Shown: positions 23,768 to 35,708 of the stretch, piece after piece | How positions within the stretch are numbered: position 1 is the first letter of the stretch | Layout: each line of letters starts with the position of its first letter | Source: Halichoerus grypus | Lineage: Eukaryota > Chordata > Mammalia > Carnivora > Phocidae | DNA: 64,000 nt | Direction: 5' to 3' | Assembly (NCBI RefSeq): GCF_964656455.1 | Contig: NC_135714.1 | Location: 60,909,850 to 60,973,849, forward strand | Program-made: the position numbers and the translations under genes | The notes under the pieces: generated by a model | Told to the model about the DNA's origin: nothing | The model's database searches: none | What the model saw: only the letters and a program-made list of their open reading frames with translations

Positions 23768-23966
23768 TTTTTTTTTTTTTTTTTTAAGATTTTATTTATT
23801 TGACAGAGACACAGCGAGAGAGGGAACACAAGTAGGGGGGAGTGGGAGAGGGAGAAGCAGGCTTCCCACTGAGCAGGGAGCCCAATGCGGGGCTCGATCC
23901 CAGGACCCTGGGATCCTGACCTGAGCCGAAGGCAGACGCTTAACGACTGAGCCACCCAGGCGCCCC
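23768..23966 (-). mobile_element. SINEC, antisense, perfect target-site duplication
   Basis: TGGATATCTTGTTTCTT occurs at 23751-23767 and 23967-23983 without mismatch. A long T-run follows the first copy. It is probably a young insertion. Confidence 0.95.
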
Positions 23967-25008
23967 TGGATATCTTGTTTCTTAACTGGAGAAGAAAGAT
24001 GACATTGGGATTGTGGATCACAGTTATTTTATTTATTTATTTTTTTAGCCCCTGCTGAACCTTCTTCGGTCTGCTTTGAGTCCTCTTTCATCGCTCAGTA
24101 ATCTGTGATCTCGAGACTGGGGAAGAGCAGGAAGCAGTATAAAAGCAGCGCCCCCGAATTCTCATTAGCTTTGCCGGCAAGTTAAGTGAACTAAAAGGAG
24201 ACAGGAGGGAAGAAATGTTACAGATCTGTTGAACATTTGGCAGTGTTTCATTCATTTAACAAATAATTATCAAGCAGGTCTGTGTGCCAGGCGGCAAGCT
24301 GCTTCGCTTGCCTGAGCCTGCCACGGAAGAGAGGCCAGCAAGCAGGTGGTCAGAAGACAGTGTGGCTTGCACTTTGAAATGCACATCTGTAGCCAGCTTA
24401 GCTAGCGTGGAGCGCAGCACCTCATCCCCAGCTTGCACCCAGAGGAGATGATGTCCAAACCGAATCCTGCAGGACAAGTACGGATAAGCCAGGAGAATAT
24501 GGTACCTTTTGGGATCTTGGAAGTAGCCCCCATAAGGCTGGAGAGCTGTTCGGTTTCTGTTTGTATTTTTCACTTGAACTTGTTTCATTGATTCCAAGGC
24601 TTCTGCAATGTATCTTTGGGTATTTTTAAGTAAAACAGTGTACCTTGGAGTATCTTTTAAGTAAAAATTAGCTCATTTGGTAACATGTTTAATTAATGTC
24701 CCCACAGTCACCATTCTCCACCCAGTCTGGCCACATCTAGGTTAGTAATTCCAAGGCCTATAGAATTTGTGAGATAAACCTCAACATTTTTGAAGCTTTT
24801 AAACTGAAAGGAAGAAGAGGAAGTGTTTGTCAGTGATTGTTTTTTTTTTTTATCCCAAGCGAGTCTGATTCCATGTGTGGTTTGAGCCAAGATATACAAC
24901 TCCTCTGTCTCGGCTTGTTCATCTGGAAAAGGGGGCTAAAAGAATTAGTTCTTGCCTTTAGAGAAGTTATGAGAATAATTCATGATATATGGGAAAGCAT
25001 ATATATCC

Positions 25009-25204
25009 TTTTTTTTTTTTTTAAAGATTTTATTTATTTATTTGTCAGAGGGAGAGAGAGCACAAGCAGGGGAAGCTGCAGGCAGAGGGAGAAGCAGACT
25101 CCTCACTGAGCGGGGAGCCTGATGTGGGACTCGATCCCAGGACCCTGAGATCACGACCCCGAGCCGAAGGCAGACGCTTAACCGACTGAGCCACCCAGGC
25201 GCCC
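25009..25204 (-). mobile_element. SINEC, antisense
   Basis: The reverse tail and the reverse head (gccacccaggcgccc) are both present. The flanks share ATATCCTT. Confidence 0.92.
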
Positions 25205-26469
25205 AATACATATCCTTCTATAGGAAAGACTTGGAGTCTGTTCTGGTCAAGTGATAACCACGGTAGCACTAATGGCGCACCACTTCCTGATGAGATCAAA
25301 GCACGTTCTAGGCTTTGTCAGTTCCAGTCTGTTGTGAGGCAGGTAACCTCAGGTGGGGTGGGACAATGTGCATTCCAGAGATGGCCCAAGTTCAGTGTGA
25401 GATAAGATAACTGGCGGGGAGAGGAAAGGGTGAAGTGAAGATTCCAAGGTGATAGGCTTCCCAACACTCATTCCAGGATTATTTTATGCCTCGGTTCACT
25501 ATAGAATTTTTTTTCATTAGAACATAGGAAGTTTTTAAATGTTATTTGTTGTCCAGATTATTCCAGAAAGGCAGAAAAGCTGTGTTCTAGGTGCTGGTGA
25601 TTCTTCCTGCACGCTCTCTAACCTCTTTTCTAGTTTGTTCTAGTTTGTATGATACAGCCAGAGAGCCCACTCGGGTGCCAGCCCATCCAGGGTGGGGGGA
25701 GGGGAAGATCAGCAGGGAGGCGGGGCTGTGATTTAGCCTGGGGGTTGCAGTGAGCAACAAGCCACATGGGTTCCACAAACCCTCACACCCAGGTGCTAAC
25801 CTCAGCAGGTCCCCTGGAGGTGGCAGGTGACAGGACCACGTGTGGCCACGGAGAGCAGTGCTCTGCTTTCCTAGGGTTGCAAAGAATCACGTATTAAAAA
25901 TCCTTAAAAAGAGGAGGTCATCTCCTTTTTTAGATCATCTCCTGTTCTTTGTGCTTCCATCTTTTTCCCATTTGTCTGCTCTTGCTGCCAGCCCCTCAGT
26001 GGGACAGTGTACCCCTGGACCTTCCATCCCTTTGTGCCTCCCAGGAAGGGGGAGTAGGCAAGGAAAGAGGAAAGGGCTTAGCTATTGTGTGGCAGGGACG
26101 GAGCCAGTGATTGTGGTTTGGGCCAAAAATGAGGAAGTTATTAAATGCCACAAAGGTTTTATGAAAGTTCAGGCTTGGTCTTTGTTTGCCCGTAGCAGTC
26201 AACATCAGGAGCTAGCGGAGAGCTAGAAAGGAAAGCTTGCTGGCAGAACAGATTATACCAATGGGTGGTCTTGGGCGTGCTCCTTAGGTTCATATAATCT
26301 TTAAACTCGCACATCTGATGGTGAGACGCCTGTGAATCTACTTTCCGACCCAGTTTAAGCTAGAGGGTTTGGTGCCACTGAGGGTTGTGTGAGTAATCCT
26401 AATCGGAGACCACATGATGAATTCTGCAAAACGCTTTGACATGTTAACTCTCTGGCCAGAGTTCTTCTT

Positions 26470-26656
26470 TTCTTTTTTAAAGATTTTATTTGACAGAAAG
26501 AGCGCGCACACAAGCAGGGGGAGCGGCAGGCAGAGGGAGAGGGAGAAGCAGGCTCCCCGCGGAGCAGGGAGCCTGATGCGGGCTCGATCCCAGGACCCCG
26601 GGATCGTGACCTGAGCCGAAGGCAGACGCCTAACTGACTGAGCCACCCAGGCGCCC
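26470..26656 (-). mobile_element. SINEC, antisense, with target-site duplication
   Basis: Flanks CTGGCCAG-R-G-Y-TCTTCTT match at 26453-26469 and 26657-26674. The reverse head is ccacccaggcgccc. Confidence 0.92.
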
Positions 26657-26779
26657 CTGGCCAGGGCTCTTCTTGCTCTTACTTCCAGCACAGATTAGGT
26701 CTCTTTAGTTGTGTCTATTTTGTATAACATCTTAGCTGGAAGAAGCTCTAAAATAGAGGTTCTGCAGTAAAATGATAAT

Positions 26780-27085
26780 GAGAATAATTAGGCATATACC
26801 ATGTGTAGGCAGGATGCTAAACAGTTAATAGACATCATCTAGAAACCTTACAGCAGCTTTGCAAGATAGGCGTGGTAATGTTGGCTAATTTGCTGAGTGC
26901 TGAATATGTGCCAGGCTCTATTCTAAGTGCTTCATCGGAATTAGGTTAAGCGACTCAATAGCTCTGTAAAAGTGTGGGTGTTCTTTTACACCCATTTTAG
27001 AGACGAGAGAACCGGGGCACAGAGAGGACAGTGTCACAGAGCTGATCAGCAGGAAGAGCCAGGACTCCAGCTCAGAGAGGCTCCT
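26780..27085 (+). repeat. MIR fragments (two adjoining)
   Basis: These include 'gtgctgaatatgtgccaggc', 'acacccattttagagacgag' and 'ggcacagagaggacagtgtc'. They may be two separate MIR copies. Confidence 0.6.
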
Positions 27086-28331
27086 AACCGTGGCGTGCCG
27101 TCTTATTTTTACATTACGATGCAGAGCCGGAGGCTCAGAGGGCAGTTTTCCCAGTGTCTTTCGTTCATAAGTGACAGAACCTCAGACTTCAAGCTTCGGT
27201 TTATATTGACTATATTCAAAGCCAGGAATCCTAAATTGGATGAGAAAAGTAATGTACAGAAATGGGTGATGGTGCTTGGCTGTGGAAGCATATCTGAGAA
27301 ATGGAAACTCCCTGGTCATCTCCCTCCATGACCTGAAATAAAAGGAAGGAGCAGCCGTTTGATAATCCCACCTCTTCTCAGCCGAGGCTCATGCAGAGGA
27401 GAAAGAGCACACATTTGCGTCTTCTCCGGATTCCTGCTCTCAGGACATGTGTGGGGGCGTAGGTTCTCAGAGTCTCAGAAAGATCCTCAAAAACAGATGC
27501 TGAAAACACACCACTGGTACGCAGCAAAGTGGAATGATGAACAAACCTGCTTTAGAGCCTGATGCAGGTGACCGTCTGATCAAGAGGAGACCTTAAAGTC
27601 GGGCATGTGGAAATTCGGGAGCGGAGATTCTCCTAAGGAGAAGAAATGCACCTGTTGTCACGGCAGAACACGGTGGCCACGCAGGGCTTAAAATCTTCTG
27701 ACTGCCTGGGAGTGTGGAGGAAAAGAGTCAAGGGAATGGTGTTCGGGGCCGGGGGTGGGGAGGGGTGGGTTTAAATGCACACATAAAAGGCTCGCCCCCA
27801 GCACAGTGGAATCTAGACAATCTGAAATAGCTCAGGCTCAGGAGTTGGCACGTTCCTCCGCGCGGCCACCTGCCGAACAAAGGAGGGCTGCTCCACTTGG
27901 GGGTCACTGTGCTAATAATGAAATTGAGAAGGGAGGCAGTAGGGGCTGGGTTTCAGGGACTAGGTCTGACCACTTGCTTCAGTGAGTCCAATTTCTCGCT
28001 CACCGACGGAGGCTGAATTATAGGGGAGTTCACCTTCATTATAGTGTCTCTTTCTTCCCCCTTGGTTGGAAAACCTGGTCTTTGGAGACTGGGAAGTACA
28101 TTTTCTTGCTTCACAGAGATGGAGATAGGAAAGGATGAAGACCCTCAGGAGCGGATTCGCCTTCTTTGGGGCGGAGAGCTTCAGTGGGTGCAGGCTGGGA
28201 ACTGCGCACTTAGCTCTGCCGCTTTGCTCTAACGCCACGGTTCATTTTCATACATTTTTCTTGTTGATTCATTTGTGCCCCTGCCCTCGAACACCGTCAC
28301 ACTCAGCTTCTCGTTTTCCTCTTTTTGCCAG

Positions 28332-28460
28332 AGATGCGTGTGCAGACCCGGGCCCTGCGAGCACTGGCACGTCTGACACCGGCCCGGAGCACCCGGCCTC
28401 CCACCCCCAGCACAGGAGAGCAGCATGGTCAGGAGGGGCTACGCTTCGGCCGAAGCACAG
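28332..28460 (+). CDS. SHROOM3: SHROOM3 exon 3 (linker after the PDZ domain)
   Basis: This is an internal coding exon of SHROOM3, the actin- and ROCK-binding protein that drives apical constriction of epithelial cells. The acceptor is a pyrimidine-rich tract ending ttttgccag. The donor is cacag followed by gtaaga. The first base completes an Arg codon and the reading continues DACADPGPASTG, then HRRAAWSGGATLRPKHR. This matches the segment right after the PDZ domain in human SHROOM3 (DVCTDPGHADTG, HRKAAWSGGVKLRLKHR). The exon is 129 nt and phase 2 at both ends, so skipping it would keep the frame. It contains no in-frame Met. It does contain out-of-frame ATGs at 28334 and 28425, which become upstream ORFs if transcription starts in intron 2. 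Assignment is by recalled human protein, colinearity and splice phase. Confidence 0.93.
28334..28376 (+). other. Out-of-frame ATGs in exon 3 (upstream ORFs in a short-isoform mRNA)
   Basis: If transcription starts in intron 2, exon 3 becomes leader sequence. The ATG at 28334 would read about 56 codons and stop in exon 4 (TAA 47080-47082). The ATG at 28425 would read 14 codons and stop at 47048-47050. Both end before the in-frame Met pair at 47115/47118. In the long isoform they are just internal coding sequence. Confidence 0.45.
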
Positions 28461-29179
28461 GTAAGAGGCGCAGAGGTCTGTGCCGAGTGGCTCGGAAAAA
28501 GGGACTCGACTGCTGGAAGAGGGAACTGGGAGCAGGACTGTGAGTCAGGAGACAGGCTCGTGAGCGAGGTCAGGAGGGGCTGGACAGGGAGGTCCCACAG
28601 AAGCTCAGAGTACATCCATGGCAGTTTTCAGACTAGGTTCTGAAGAACCCTGAAGTTCCTGGGAGGTGAGGTGGGGCTCGCAAATCATTTGATTCAGATC
28701 TCTTTTTAAAAACACAACTGTTTTTAAGACTGTAATTAAAAACACTCAAAGCAATAGACCAACCAATGTCTTAAACACTCTGGAAATGATTAATGCGTTA
28801 CATTGTACAGTAAGATTAATTCACCTTTGAACTGATAGTCATTTAAAACTTCTCTTGTCATCTGTTAAAATGGAGGAATGTCCTGAGATTATAAAGTTAG
28901 CCCAGTAACAATTTGCAGCCACGTCCCTGTGCTTCCTCCATGCTCCTGCGTACTCGGTGGTGTGCTAGGCCTTTGCCTTTTTCATCAAATCCCCACGCCA
29001 GTCCTGTGATGTCCGCCCCAGTATTCAACAAGGAGGCGGTGGGTTCACATTCAGTTTGAGCTCACGGATACCACCCTCTCTTGCCTCGACAATCAGCATT
29101 ACGACCTATTTCCTAGTAAAACCCTGGGAATTCAGTGAGCTAAGGTAATCAAAGCACTGAGCACAGAGCCCGCCCATGG

Positions 29180-29370
29180 GGAACGGGGTCCGTGGAAGCA
29201 AACCACCTAGATTCATGTGGCAATTCTGCCTCTTCCCATGTAACCGTAGGCATGTTATAATCTGTAAGACGAGTTTAACAACTAATCCCGGGGCTGCTGA
29301 AAGACTGAATACACAGAAAGCACGTGGGGCAGTGCCCAGCACATCGTAAACCCTCAACACGTGCCGCTTA
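29180..29370 (+). repeat. MIR
   Basis: The sequence includes 'tagattcatgtggcaattct', 'taatctgtaagacgagttta' and 'gcagtgcccagcacatcgta'. Confidence 0.55.
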
Positions 29371-30128
29371 TCGTTGTTCTCAATCATCCCGATTTCAGTT
29401 TGCGGGCTCTTTCTTGCAGACATGTTGACTTGAATTATGAAGAAATAAACATTGTAAATTTGGATTTACACAATTATCCCTGTTTATGGATATGCAAATA
29501 TACATGAACGTATTTGTTATGTTTTTCATAATGAAACAACACTTGTATCCGGGGTCGACCTTAAAGTTGTCTGTAAGATTTCATTTGAAAAAAAGAGTCA
29601 AAAGAAGTTTGAATGTACCGACAGAGGACAGGTCAGATTGGCAGAGGGCTCTGGCTACAAGGCAGCCAGCCCGAAGCAGCAGAGCCCTGAGCACTCTGCC
29701 CTCCGGCCTCCTTGGGTCGTCACGGTGCAGAGAACCAGACCCTTCTGTTCGGCAAGACTCCACTGGGCTGCGTAGCCTGGCGTGCCCCAGGGCCAGAAAG
29801 TTGTGGTGAAGGAGTTACTGCAGTTGCCAGCCAGGGGAGAGAGTGATCGGGATTGAACCAAGCAAGTGGTGATGGGACAAAGGAGGAGATGAGATGGGAG
29901 ATGAATTTGGGAGGCAGATTGAGAGCAGATGAGGATGGGAGGAGAAAGAGGAAAGGGTGTGACTTCCAAGTTGCTGCCAGTGGGGCACTTGGGGCTGACC
30001 GTGGGACCGTGAGGCGGGGTGATGCAGGCAGGAAGAGCAGAGACGAAGTGAACGCCTGCTTGAGCACGGGAATCACTAGACCTGCGTTTGAACTTGAAAC
30101 AATGAGAAGATTTTATAAGGCAGTCTTT

Positions 30129-30399
30129 TTTTTTTTTTGTATTTTTTTATTATGTTAATCACCATACCTTACATCATTAGTTTTTGATGTAGCGTTCCAT
30201 GATTCATTGTTTGCGTATAGCACCCAGTGCTCCATTCAGCACGTGCCCTCTTTAATACCCATCACCGGGCTAACCCATCCCCCCACCCCCCTCCCCTCTA
30301 GAACCCTCAGTTTGTTTCTCAGAGTCCATAGTCTCTCTTGGTTCATCTCCCCCTCTGATTTCCCCCCTTCATTTTTCCCTACCTGCTATCCTCTTCTTC

Positions 30400-30434
<35 letters not shown>

Positions 30435-30814
30435 ATAATGTATTATTTGTTTCAGAGGTACAGGTCTGTGATTCAACAGTCTTATACAATTCACAGCGCT
30501 CACCATAGCACATACCCTCCCCAATGTCTATCACCCAGCCACCCCATCCCTCCCACCCCCCACCACTCCAGCAACCCTCAGTTTGTTTCCTGAGATTAAG
30601 AATTCCTCATATCAGTGAGGTCATATGATACATGTCTTTCTCTGATTGACTTATTTCACTCAGCATAATACCCTCCAGTTCTATCCACGTTGTTGCAAAT
30701 GGCAAGATTTCATTCCTTTTGATGGCTGCATAATATTGCATTGTATATATATACCACATCTTCTTTATCCATTCATCTGTCAATGGACATCTTGGCTCTT
30801 TCCACAGTTTGGCA
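30129..30814 (-). mobile_element. Carnivore L1 3' end, antisense, 5' truncated
   Basis: One insertion is bounded by TATAAGGCAG-Y-CTTT at 30114 and 30815. On the L1 sense strand it runs from the ORF2 end through a first A-rich tract (30396-30430) and the carnivore 3' UTR to the terminal A-tail (30129-30150). The internal A-tract is also seen as a junction in other carnivore L1 copies. Confidence 0.88.
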
Positions 30815-31229
30815 TATAAGGCAGCCTTTAGCAGTTGGATAAGAGAAATGAACCTAATTGTATCCCCAGATGGTGTCGTAGCTAGCCACGAAGGGACTAT
30901 CTTTAAAACAAGCTGGGGTTGCCCTCACCAGCGTGGTCAAACCTGGCCAACGGTACTCTGTGTGAAGGGGGACTGGAGGGTGCAGATGGGCAAGCAATTG
31001 CCTTTTTAAAAAGTCATGACCTAATGTTGCAGACATTGTTCCCACTCATATCCCTTTAACTCCAAATACTCTAGGAATTTTACATGTGTGTCTTGACTCC
31101 ACAACTATATTTATTGTAAGCCCCTGCAGTAGTTGGTTTCTTTCCTAGAGGAAGAGATCTCTGTACCCCAAGTGTACCCTGGTGTAGGACTGAACTTGGA
31201 AGTTGGAGTGGTTCTCATCCAATTACACT

Positions 31230-32110
31230 CCGATCCTAAATCCTGCCCATTTTGGTTTTTACTTTTTATTCTGAAATAATTGTAGCTCTCCTAAAGTTAA
31301 CATCTCTTATAACCATAGTCCAAATAGCAAAACTAAGAAATTGGCATTGGTGAAATGCTATTAACTATAGACACTAAGACTTACAAACTGTAGACTTTAT
31401 CATTTTTTTCTCCTACGAGTGTCCCTTTTTTGTTCCAGGATTCCATGTTGTATTTGTCATGTTTCCTTAGTTTCCTCTCATCTGTGATATTTCCTCAGGT
31501 TTTCCTGGTCTTTTCTGACCTTGACACATTGGAAGAGTATGAGCCAGTTATTTTGTAGAATGCCTTTTATTTGGGTTTGTTTGATATTATCTCATGGTTA
31601 GATTGAAGTTCTACATTTTTGGCAAGAATACCACAGAAGTGATGTGTCCTTCTAAGCACATCCTGTCAGGGATTACATGATGTCAGTATGTTTTATTCCT
31701 GGTGATGTCAACCTTGATTACTTGGTTGAGGTGAAGTCTGCCATGTTTCTCTGCTGTACAGTTATTATTTGTCTCTTTGTAATGGATAAATATCTTGGAG
31801 GAGATAATTTTGAGGCTATGTAAATATCCTTGTTTCTCCTCAGACTTTCTCCATTGGTGGATATATTCCCTGTAACACTTATTACTATAATATTCTAAGA
31901 TGACTCTGTATTTCCTTCCTTCTATATTTATTAATTGGAATTTTTCTGGAAGAAAGAGCCATCTCTTTCCCCACTTATTTAAACTGTTTTATATCAGTAA
32001 GGACTCCTTCACATTTATTTTATTCTATGGCTTGTAATCCATGATACTGTTATTTTATCGCTTACATTATTCCGGTTGTGGTCATTGGCAGCTCCTTCAG
32101 GCTGGCTCTG
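31230..32110 (-). repeat. Old L1M 3'-UTR-like sequence, antisense
   Basis: Long colinear runs such as 'gaccttgacacattggaaga', 'cagggattacatgatgtcag' and 'agactttctccattggtgga' resemble reversed L1M 3' UTR. Confidence 0.5.
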
Positions 32111-34186
32111 GTCTAAATCCTGTGTTGAATTATGGAAAGGGGTAAGGTGCTGATGTCTTGGTCTTCCACTTGGAGCAGAAGTGGCATGCTTATCAGCTTC
32201 TTAGGAGTCTTCCAGTTGTTGAGGTGCGAGGTTAGTACTGGGCGTTGAGCAAATCTAATTTGTGACAGGTCACAGATTTTGGCATTGAAAAGTGCCACCT
32301 CATGAGCCAATTCCAAGTGCCCTGGGTCATAGTTATAGATAGTTCCTTTTTTGTAGAGAAAATAGCCAGGAGGGATTTTCTCATTTATGTGTAAGAAAAA
32401 TGAAAGAGTTAAAGCCAGAAACCCCATCCCCCTAGGTGTAGACCAGGACCAGCCAAGAAACCAGGTTTAAAGAGAGAAACTCTTGGTGGCCCAGGGCTTA
32501 ATATTCTCGCAGATCCAATCCCATCCTTCCCTTCCTGCTTAGACCCCTGAATGCTCTCTTACCTAACTTGTCAGTAGGAATCCTGTGATCTCACTTACCT
32601 TAACAGAAACGTCTCCATAAAATCTGTCAGGCCTAGGCCAGGGTTGTTCAGGGGGTTGGAAAAGGAAACAAAATGTTCCAACTTAAAACTCAAGATTTCC
32701 TGAGCTAGCGCTTCCCCCCAGAAACTTCTCAGCCCTTCCCCCACCAGTCACCACCATCCTTACAATAACTCTCTCATCTGCTTACTAAGCATTTGCCACA
32801 TGGTGGTCTGGGCTCTGTAAAATAAGTCAAGACAAATCCTAATAGGAGCTCAGGTTTTGACCCCTAATTCATTCTCCATTGAGCAGTGAGGCTGGTTCAC
32901 CGGGCACTTTGTACTTCCTTGGCAATGAGTTTTGTCCCGGTGCCACTGACTTAGCTTTCACAGGACGGTGTGCCTTAGGAGGTTTAGTGGATGTTGATTT
33001 GGACCCTGGCTTTCGTAGCCTCCCAAACTGTGGGAAGCTTAAAGCAGTTAACACACGCTTTTGCGGACAGTGGCATTTTTGCATGTGGAGGAGGGCGCGG
33101 GTTTGGCAGAGATCATTCAAGGAAACTTCCTGATTCCAGTTTGATGCATTTTATCAGCAGATGGTTTTGCTTGCTTTTCTCCTCCTCCTGCCCACAAAAT
33201 GGAATTCTAGCATTTCCAAGCTGCGTGCTCTTGTCTAAGATGCTGGTCTTCTCAGGAAGAGTTACCAAGGGTCACCTTCTCTTCTTCACTCAGATTTGGC
33301 AGGAATTGAATTTGAATTGGCCAATTTGCAGAGGTGACTGGGAATGAAAGTCCCACGCAGCTGCATGCTTGGTGAGTTCAGGGCGGCTCAGGCTGTCTGA
33401 CAGGAGGCGCAGAGGATCGTTGGGAAGAGGAGAGAGCAAGAATAGGGTGAAATGGCTTTTTATCCCACCCCTGAATATGACATGCAGTTGGCCAGAGGGC
33501 TGTTATCTAGGATGCTTCTGTTTGCCACCAGGTGAGTTCATTACTATGTGGGAATGAGCTTTAGCATTTTCTTTGCTGGACTCACGACTGCGAAGCCTTT
33601 CACAGGTGTCTTTTTGATGTTGTGCTATATCTCTTTATAACGAAAAAGGACCACATGTTTAGTTTAAGCCTGTTTTTCTAAATTGTCATTGAAAATTCTC
33701 TTTATTTGCGCACTCATGCAATTCAGTACTGTTAATATTTCTGCTTGGGAATTTTCAATCATTCTCTCTCCTCTGTATATAGTCACCATATTTCTTATAA
33801 TGTGCATATTTGGAGTGGCTTTTATCTTATTCAGATTAGCAGTTGCTTTGTGTCGTGCACCTCATGGTTTTGCCCTCCCCCCCCCCGCCCCAATTCCCTG
33901 GGGAATTCCACAGTTAACTATTTCTCTTTCTCACAAGGAATGATTATCTGCGTACTAAAAGCCAAGTTCTTCTCTATTCTCATTGCCAACACTTGTTTGA
34001 AGAGAAGGAACCTGTGAATATATTCTCAGTTTTAAAGACAAGGTGTGGTCTTCTCATTGAACTTTGAATTTAAATGAAGAGTTTATTGAGATTGCCAATC
34101 GTACATTATGTAAGTCCATCACAGTTGCAGGTGTAAATGCTTATCTTTTCCCTATTCACAGTCATTTGAATCAGCTTTTATTCTTT

Positions 34187-34371
34187 TTTGTTTTAAGATC
34201 TTATTTATTTATTTGAGAGAAAGAAGAGAGATAATGAGCAGGGGGAGGGGCGGAGGGAGAAGCAGGCTCCCCACTGAGCAGGGAGCCTGACACGGGCTCG
34301 ATCCCAGGACCCTGGGATCATGACCTGAGCCGAAGGCGGACACGTAACTGACTGAGCCACCCAGGCGCCCC
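34187..34371 (-). mobile_element. SINEC, antisense, 20-bp perfect target-site duplication
   Basis: TGAATCAGCTTTTATTCTTT is repeated at 34167-34186 and 34372-34391. This is a full and probably recent insertion. Confidence 0.95.
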
Positions 34372-35152
34372 TGAATCAGCTTTTATTCTTTCATAATCTT
34401 GATTCAAGGTTTTTGTTCAGAGCTATGCTTAATGCCAATGCTTGCTTCTAGGGATACTATTACTTAAAAGAACATGTGGCATATGGAAAAGAGGATGTGG
34501 CAGTCATGGTAATATTCTAGATCTCAAGGTGATTTAAATATTTATTACTACAGGAATTCATCTTGCTTTTATACCATGTAAAAGGTAAAAAAAAGAAAAT
34601 ATGAACTGCTTATATTATAGAACACAGAGAGAGAGGGATCACAAGGCTGGTTTTTCAAGTTCTTTTTGGCATTCTTTCACTTGAAAGTGAATAAGAGAGA
34701 AGCATTCTTCGGAGTTGTATTATTTTCTCCCCCACCAGTGTCAGGTTATGTGAGTCGTGGTGGTAGTTGAACTCCCGTTGTAAAATTTATTATGAAGATA
34801 TTGGTAGGGTAGGCACTGAGGGGCTGGAGCAAGTATTCCTAAAGCTTTCAGCCTGTCTTCTTTTCATTCAGGTTTCTATAATATTTAAAAGCTTTCGTTT
34901 AGTGAACAATCCCTTTCTGGTACGATTCTAAAATGTAGATTCTTTTGACCACTGTTGAAGATTTTTCCCTAAAATGAATTCTTTCTGTCCTTTCCTTTGT
35001 TTTCTTGTTGTCTTTAATTGCTTATTTGTGGCCTCGTTCTTGAAATGACAAGAAAGTGAATTAGAGAAGAGAAAAACAATGCAATGCATCATACTTACCC
35101 CCAAAGAGAATTCAGTTTCTTTAGTGTTAGAGGTTTGGGGGCCACCTATTTG

Positions 35153-35367
35153 GTTTTTTGTTTTGTTTTGTTTTGTTTTTTTTAAAGATTTTATTTATTT
35201 GACAGAGAGAGACACAGCGAGAGAGGGAACATAAGCAGGGGAGTGGGAGAGGGAGAAGCAGGCTTCCCGCCGAGCAGGGAGCCCGATGTGGGGCTCGATC
35301 CCAGGACCCTGGGATCATGACCTGAGCCGAAGGCAGACGCTTAACGACTGAGCCACCCAGGCGCCCC
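35153..35367 (-). mobile_element. SINEC, antisense (panda/seal-like subtype)
   Basis: Flanks GGCCA-Y-CTATTTG lie at 35140-35152 and 35368-35380. The body includes agagagacacagcgagagag. Confidence 0.94.
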
Positions 35368-35513
35368 GGCCATCTATTTGTTTTTGTTTAATGGAATAGT
35401 ATTTGGAAAAAAGTAATTTCCAAAAGGTAAGGCTTTTGCCTCACAAAAAACAAACAAAAAAGAAACAAAAAAACTTTCTTGTTTTGGCAAATGAAATTCG
35501 ATTTATACTTTGG

Positions 35514-35708
35514 GGGGCACCTGCGTGGCTCAGTCGGTTAAGTGTCTGCCTTCGGCTCAGGTCATGATCCCAGGGTCCTGGGATCGAGGCCCACATCGGG
35601 CTCCCTGCTCAGCGGGGAGTCTGCTTCTCCCTCTCCCTCTGCCTGCCGCTCCCCCTGCTTGTGCTCTCTCTCTCTCTCTGTCAAATAAATAAATAAAATC
35701 TTTTAAAA
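35514..35708 (+). mobile_element. SINEC
   Basis: The head is ggggcacctgcgtggctcag and the tail is aaataaataaataaaatc. It lies 150 bp from an opposite-strand SINE, so the two form an inverted pair. Confidence 0.93.

Larger units (their letters stand above)
1..28331 (+). other. SHROOM3: SHROOM3 intron 2 (3' part)
   Basis: This stretch precedes the exon 3 acceptor at 28332, and the exon 3 frame starts with the third base of an Arg codon, so a PDZ-coding exon must lie upstream of the window. I found no PDZ-like coding sequence here. It holds SINEs, L1, L2, MIR and a Tigger-like element, each listed separately, plus a CpG island at about 10.5-11.05 kb. Between listed elements (for example 62-380, 2500-3400, 4120-4740, 8430-9650, 11060-13590, 16140-16750, 17000-18000, 19260-20340, 20890-21600, 21830-22690, 23970-25000 and 27100-28320) I see only unannotated intronic sequence. 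Assignment to intron 2 rests on comparison with the human exon structure. Confidence 0.8.

Noticed and set aside
28425..28643. Possible alternative coding start MVRRGYASAEAQ in exon 3
   Set aside because: It is out of the SHROOM3 frame. After splicing to exon 4 it stops within three codons, so it is at most an upstream ORF.
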